The notes under the pieces are model-generated. The model did no database searches. It saw only the letters and a program-made list of their open reading frames with translations, and was not told where the DNA came from. The translations under genes were made by a program, and so were the position numbers. From the NCBI GenBank assembly GCA_027451645.1, contig DAIDIX010000063.1:1-8549 (forward strand): a stretch of 8,549 bases of DNA. Direction: 5' to 3'. Below, in pieces: positions 6,281 to 8,549 of the stretch (position 1 is its first letter; every line of letters starts with the position of its first letter). Source of the stretch: Candidatus Dormiibacterota bacterium. GTDB lineage: Bacteria > Chloroflexota > Dormibacteria > Aeolococcales > Aeolococcaceae.

Positions 6281-8549
6281 GGGCTTCCTCCCCAATGTGT
6301 GTTGACTTCCCTGCACGGATGGACTTCGCCCGATCCACTTCCTGGCACCGTGCAAGCCGAATATTGCCTTCATGCGCTTCCTGAATGATTCTCCTCGCAG
6401 TGGCAGGAAGGTCTTTTCGTGCAAGAAGCCGGTTCCCCAGATCTAGGACAGCTGCATCTCCCCGGTATGTGGGATACAGTCCGCTCGTCAGGGTGGATGC
6501 CTGCTCAGGTGAACGTGTCTGCCACCATGATGCAAGCTCCTGCTCATACCTGGTCCAGTACGGTTTGAGGATGGCTCCCTGCTCTGCCCTGTCGAACCCG
6601 GATGCCAGTGCCCTCATCTCAGCGAGCGAAACCGATGAGGAAGTCGTGAGCAGGTTCCACGCATGCTCCTTCGCCTGGGCATCTGGACGGGACGTCTGGA
6701 TGGTGAGAGCATTGCGCTTCCCGAAATCTGTCCTGTCATGCTGCTCCTCACGCTCGATGTCCTGGAGTGTTGCAGCACCACGGCTCGCAAGCGTACTGAG
6801 CATTGACCACCTGAGCTCGACATCGAGTGTGATGCCTGGAATGGACACCTTCCCATCAAGGAGGGCAGCAAGTTCTGCCAGCTGCTTTGAGGAACTGGCT
6901 GATGCTGCATACACCTTGAAGAAGGCGAGCTGGAGATCTGAGCCTGGAGCAGAAGCTGCCACCTCAGCCCGTGCACTTTCTGCAATCCGTGCTCGAAGTC
7001 CTGCATACCGCTTTGGATCCGCATACAGCAGGGCATCCCGCATCGACTGCATGGTGCGCTGCACAGCATCAGGATCCTGCTCACGCACCACATGGGGCAG
7101 GAGCATCGAGATGTAGTCGGAACTCCGCATCTCCCCATCACGCATCATGTCCCAGAACATGCCTGTCACCATCTGGCGGTTCAGTGAATCATCAAGCGTA
7201 TGGAGGTTCTTCATGAGGGCACGCTGCGATGCAGCATCAAGACGGATCTTCGCGTATCCCAGATCCCGGTCATTGAGAATGATGCAGTCAGCCTTCATGC
7301 CGACAAGTTCCGGGAGTTCAAGCTCAGCTCCTGAGATCTCCCGCTCGATGTACTTCACCTGGTGAAGTGCACCCTTCGCATCTTTCTCGTACACCCCGAT
7401 GCCGATGTGGTGCGTCCGGAGTACATCATCACCTGCACCAACACGCTGGCGGATCGCTGCTTTCGTGATAGCGCCTTTCCGGAATGTGACTTCCGAACTC
7501 AGGATGTTCATTCCTTTCGTCTGGAGCCACTCCCGTGCCCAGGAACCAAGCGTTCGTCCGGAGCCTTTCTCGAGTGCATCGAGGAACTGGGCAAGCCGGG
7601 TGTTCCCCCACTGATACGTTTTGCAGTACTCCTCAAGGCCAGTTCCCAGTCCTGCACGGCCAACAACTGCTGCGAGCTGCTTCAGCACGGAAGCGCCCTT
7701 CGAATAGGTGATGCCATCGAAGTTCTGCCGTGCTGCATCAGTGTCGGGGATGTCTGCGACGATCGGATGGGTAGTGGACTTCTGATCGAGGGCCAGGGCA
7801 GCAGATTTCCTCGTGAAGAAGAAGTTCGTCCATGCATCGACAAAGCGTGTTGCCTCAGTCTGTGCAAGGAAGGAGAGGTAGGTAGCAAAACTCTCATTGA
7901 GCCAGAGATCGTCCCACCACTCCATTGTCACGAGGTCGCCGAACCACATGTGCGCCATCTCATGGAGAATGACGTTTGCCCTCTGCGAGCGGCGCATCTC
8001 CGTGACTCGCGAGCGGAACAGGTATCCCTCATTGAAGGTCGTGCAGCCAGGATTCTCCATTGCACCCATGTTCGATTCAGGAACGAACACCTGGGCATAT
8101 TTCCCGAACTGGTAGGGAATGCCAAAGAGCTTCTCGTAAAAGTCGAGTCCCTGCTTTGTGATCTCGAAGATCTCATCGGACTCGAGATAGGGAAGCATCG
8201 ACTTTCTGCAGTAGAGGGAAAGCTCCCTTCCCATGTGGGTTGTGCTCACCTTCGCATACGGACCAGCAACAAGCGCTGCAAGGTAGGTCGACATGAGCTT
8301 TGAGCGGCCAAACTCGTGACGCACACATCCGTTGGCAGCTGGAGAAGACTTCGCCTCTGCAGTGTTGTTCACGACTTCCCACGCCTTCGGAGCATCGATA
8401 GTGAATGTGAATGTGCCCTTGAGATCCGGCTGGTCAAAGCAGGCGAACACCTTGTGCGCATCATACGGCTCGAAATGCGTGTAGAGATACACAGAACCGT
8501 CAGCAGGATCCTGGGCCCTGTGGAGGCCGACTCCCGTGTGGTTGTATGC
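6264..8549 (-). CDS. pepN: M1 family aminopeptidase N (Streptomyces lividans PepN type), 5' partial
   Basis: The frame is open to the right edge of the window, so the start lies outside. Of the usual 850 or so residues, 761 are visible and roughly the first 100 are missing. YLYTHFEPYDAHKVFACFDQ opens the conserved N-terminal domain. The exopeptidase motif GAMEN is at visible residues 162-166 (bases 8066-8052). HEMAH at 196-200 (7964-7950) and Glu219 in NESFA make the zinc site HExxH-x18-E. The transition-state Tyr is in ITYSKGA (Tyr282). The C-terminal half is the helical ERAP1-like domain, which caps the active site. Enzymes of this type remove N-terminal residues from peptides, finishing protein breakdown in the cytoplasm. 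All catalytic residues are intact. Its last codons carry the ribosome site and start codon of the S49 peptidase gene, so the two are almost certainly co-transcribed. Confidence 0.93.
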   Translation of the reverse strand, partial: AYNHTGVGLHRAQDPADGSVYLYTHFEPYDAHKVFACFDQPDLKGTFTFTIDAPKAWEVVNNTAEAKSSPAANGCVRHEFGRSKLMSTYLAALVAGPYAKVSTTHMGRELSLYCRKSMLPYLESDEIFEITKQGLDFYEKLFGIPYQFGKYAQVFVPESNMGAMENPGCTTFNEGYLFRSRVTEMRRSQRANVILHEMAHMWFGDLVTMEWWDDLWLNESFATYLSFLAQTEATRFVDAWTNFFFTRKSAALALDQKSTTHPIVADIPDTDAARQNFDGITYSKGASVLKQLAAVVGRAGLGTGLEEYCKTYQWGNTRLAQFLDALEKGSGRTLGSWAREWLQTKGMNILSSEVTFRKGAITKAAIRQRVGAGDDVLRTHHIGIGVYEKDAKGALHQVKYIEREISGAELELPELVGMKADCIILNDRDLGYAKIRLDAASQRALMKNLHTLDDSLNRQMVTGMFWDMMRDGEMRSSDYISMLLPHVVREQDPDAVQRTMQSMRDALLYADPKRYAGLRARIAESARAEVAASAPGSDLQLAFFKVYAASASSSKQLAELAALLDGKVSIPGITLDVELRWSMLSTLASRGAATLQDIEREEQHDRTDFGKRNALTIQTSRPDAQAKEHAWNLLTTSSSVSLAEMRALASGFDRAEQGAILKPYWTRYEQELASWWQTRSPEQASTLTSGLYPTYRGDAAVLDLGNRLLARKDLPATARRIIQEAHEGNIRLARCQEVDRAKSIRAGKSTHIGEEARGIPE
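6287..6293 (-). promoter_or_regulatory. Ribosome binding site of the S49 gene, inside the end of pepN
   Basis: On the minus strand GGGGAGG is followed after six bases (AAGCCC) by the GTG at 6280. It lies within the last codons of pepN, so ribosomes ending pepN are placed to restart on the S49 gene. This site decides the S49 start. Confidence 0.8.

Noticed and set aside
6385..7116. Open frame of 243 codons on the plus strand across the pepN C-terminal region
   Set aside because: It is antisense to the ERAP1-like domain and the translation is Ser/Arg-rich without domain features, as expected of a shadow frame.
7362..8303. Open frame of 313 codons on the plus strand, opposite pepN
   Set aside because: It is wholly antisense to the strongly conserved aminopeptidase, has no ribosome site, and its translation shows no recognisable domain. 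Codon bias of pepN explains the lack of stops.

Overview
The window is a compact stretch of bacterial chromosome carrying eight protein-coding genes and almost no non-coding DNA. No RNA gene, mobile element, CRISPR array or phage gene was seen. Base composition looks slightly GC-rich, with strong use of CTC for Leu and ATC for Ile. All reading frames fit the standard bacterial code, with TGA as a stop. Two starts have textbook Shine-Dalgarno sequences (before the exported protein and before the S49 peptidase), which supports a bacterium. The taxon cannot be fixed from this sequence. The aminopeptidase is of the Streptomyces lividans PepN type, but base composition is well below that of typical actinobacteria. 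Tight packing and small enzymes without extra domains would fit a reduced-genome lineage such as a Patescibacteria (CPR) group, but that is only a guess.

Layout. Bases 1-704 (+) hold a polyprenol-phosphate-mannose-synthase-like family 2 glycosyltransferase that lacks only its first few residues. It converges on a class I SAM-dependent methyltransferase (701-1552, -), and the two stop codons share the palindrome CTAG. Upstream of the methyltransferase on the same strand is a GNAT-like protein (1586-2071, -). The GNAT gene diverges across a gap of about 117 bp from a large glycogen-debranching-type amylo-alpha-1,6-glucosidase (2189-4351, +). After 186 non-coding bases comes an exported or membrane-anchored protein of unknown function (4538-5092, +).

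The right half is a minus-strand cluster transcribed from beyond the window: PepN-type aminopeptidase (6264-8549, 5' end missing), then an S49 peptidase without a membrane anchor (5447-6280, overlapping pepN by 17 bp), then a 95-residue three-helix membrane protein (5144-5431).

Working picture. The best-supported functional unit is the pepN/S49/small-membrane-protein cluster, which looks like a translationally coupled proteolysis operon. The debranching enzyme points to use of alpha-glucan, and the glycosyltransferase to lipid-linked sugar supply for envelope glycans. No clearly new multi-gene system is evident. The most open items are the exported protein, the small membrane protein beside an anchor-less S49 peptidase, and the GNAT-like protein without a recognisable acetyl-CoA motif.
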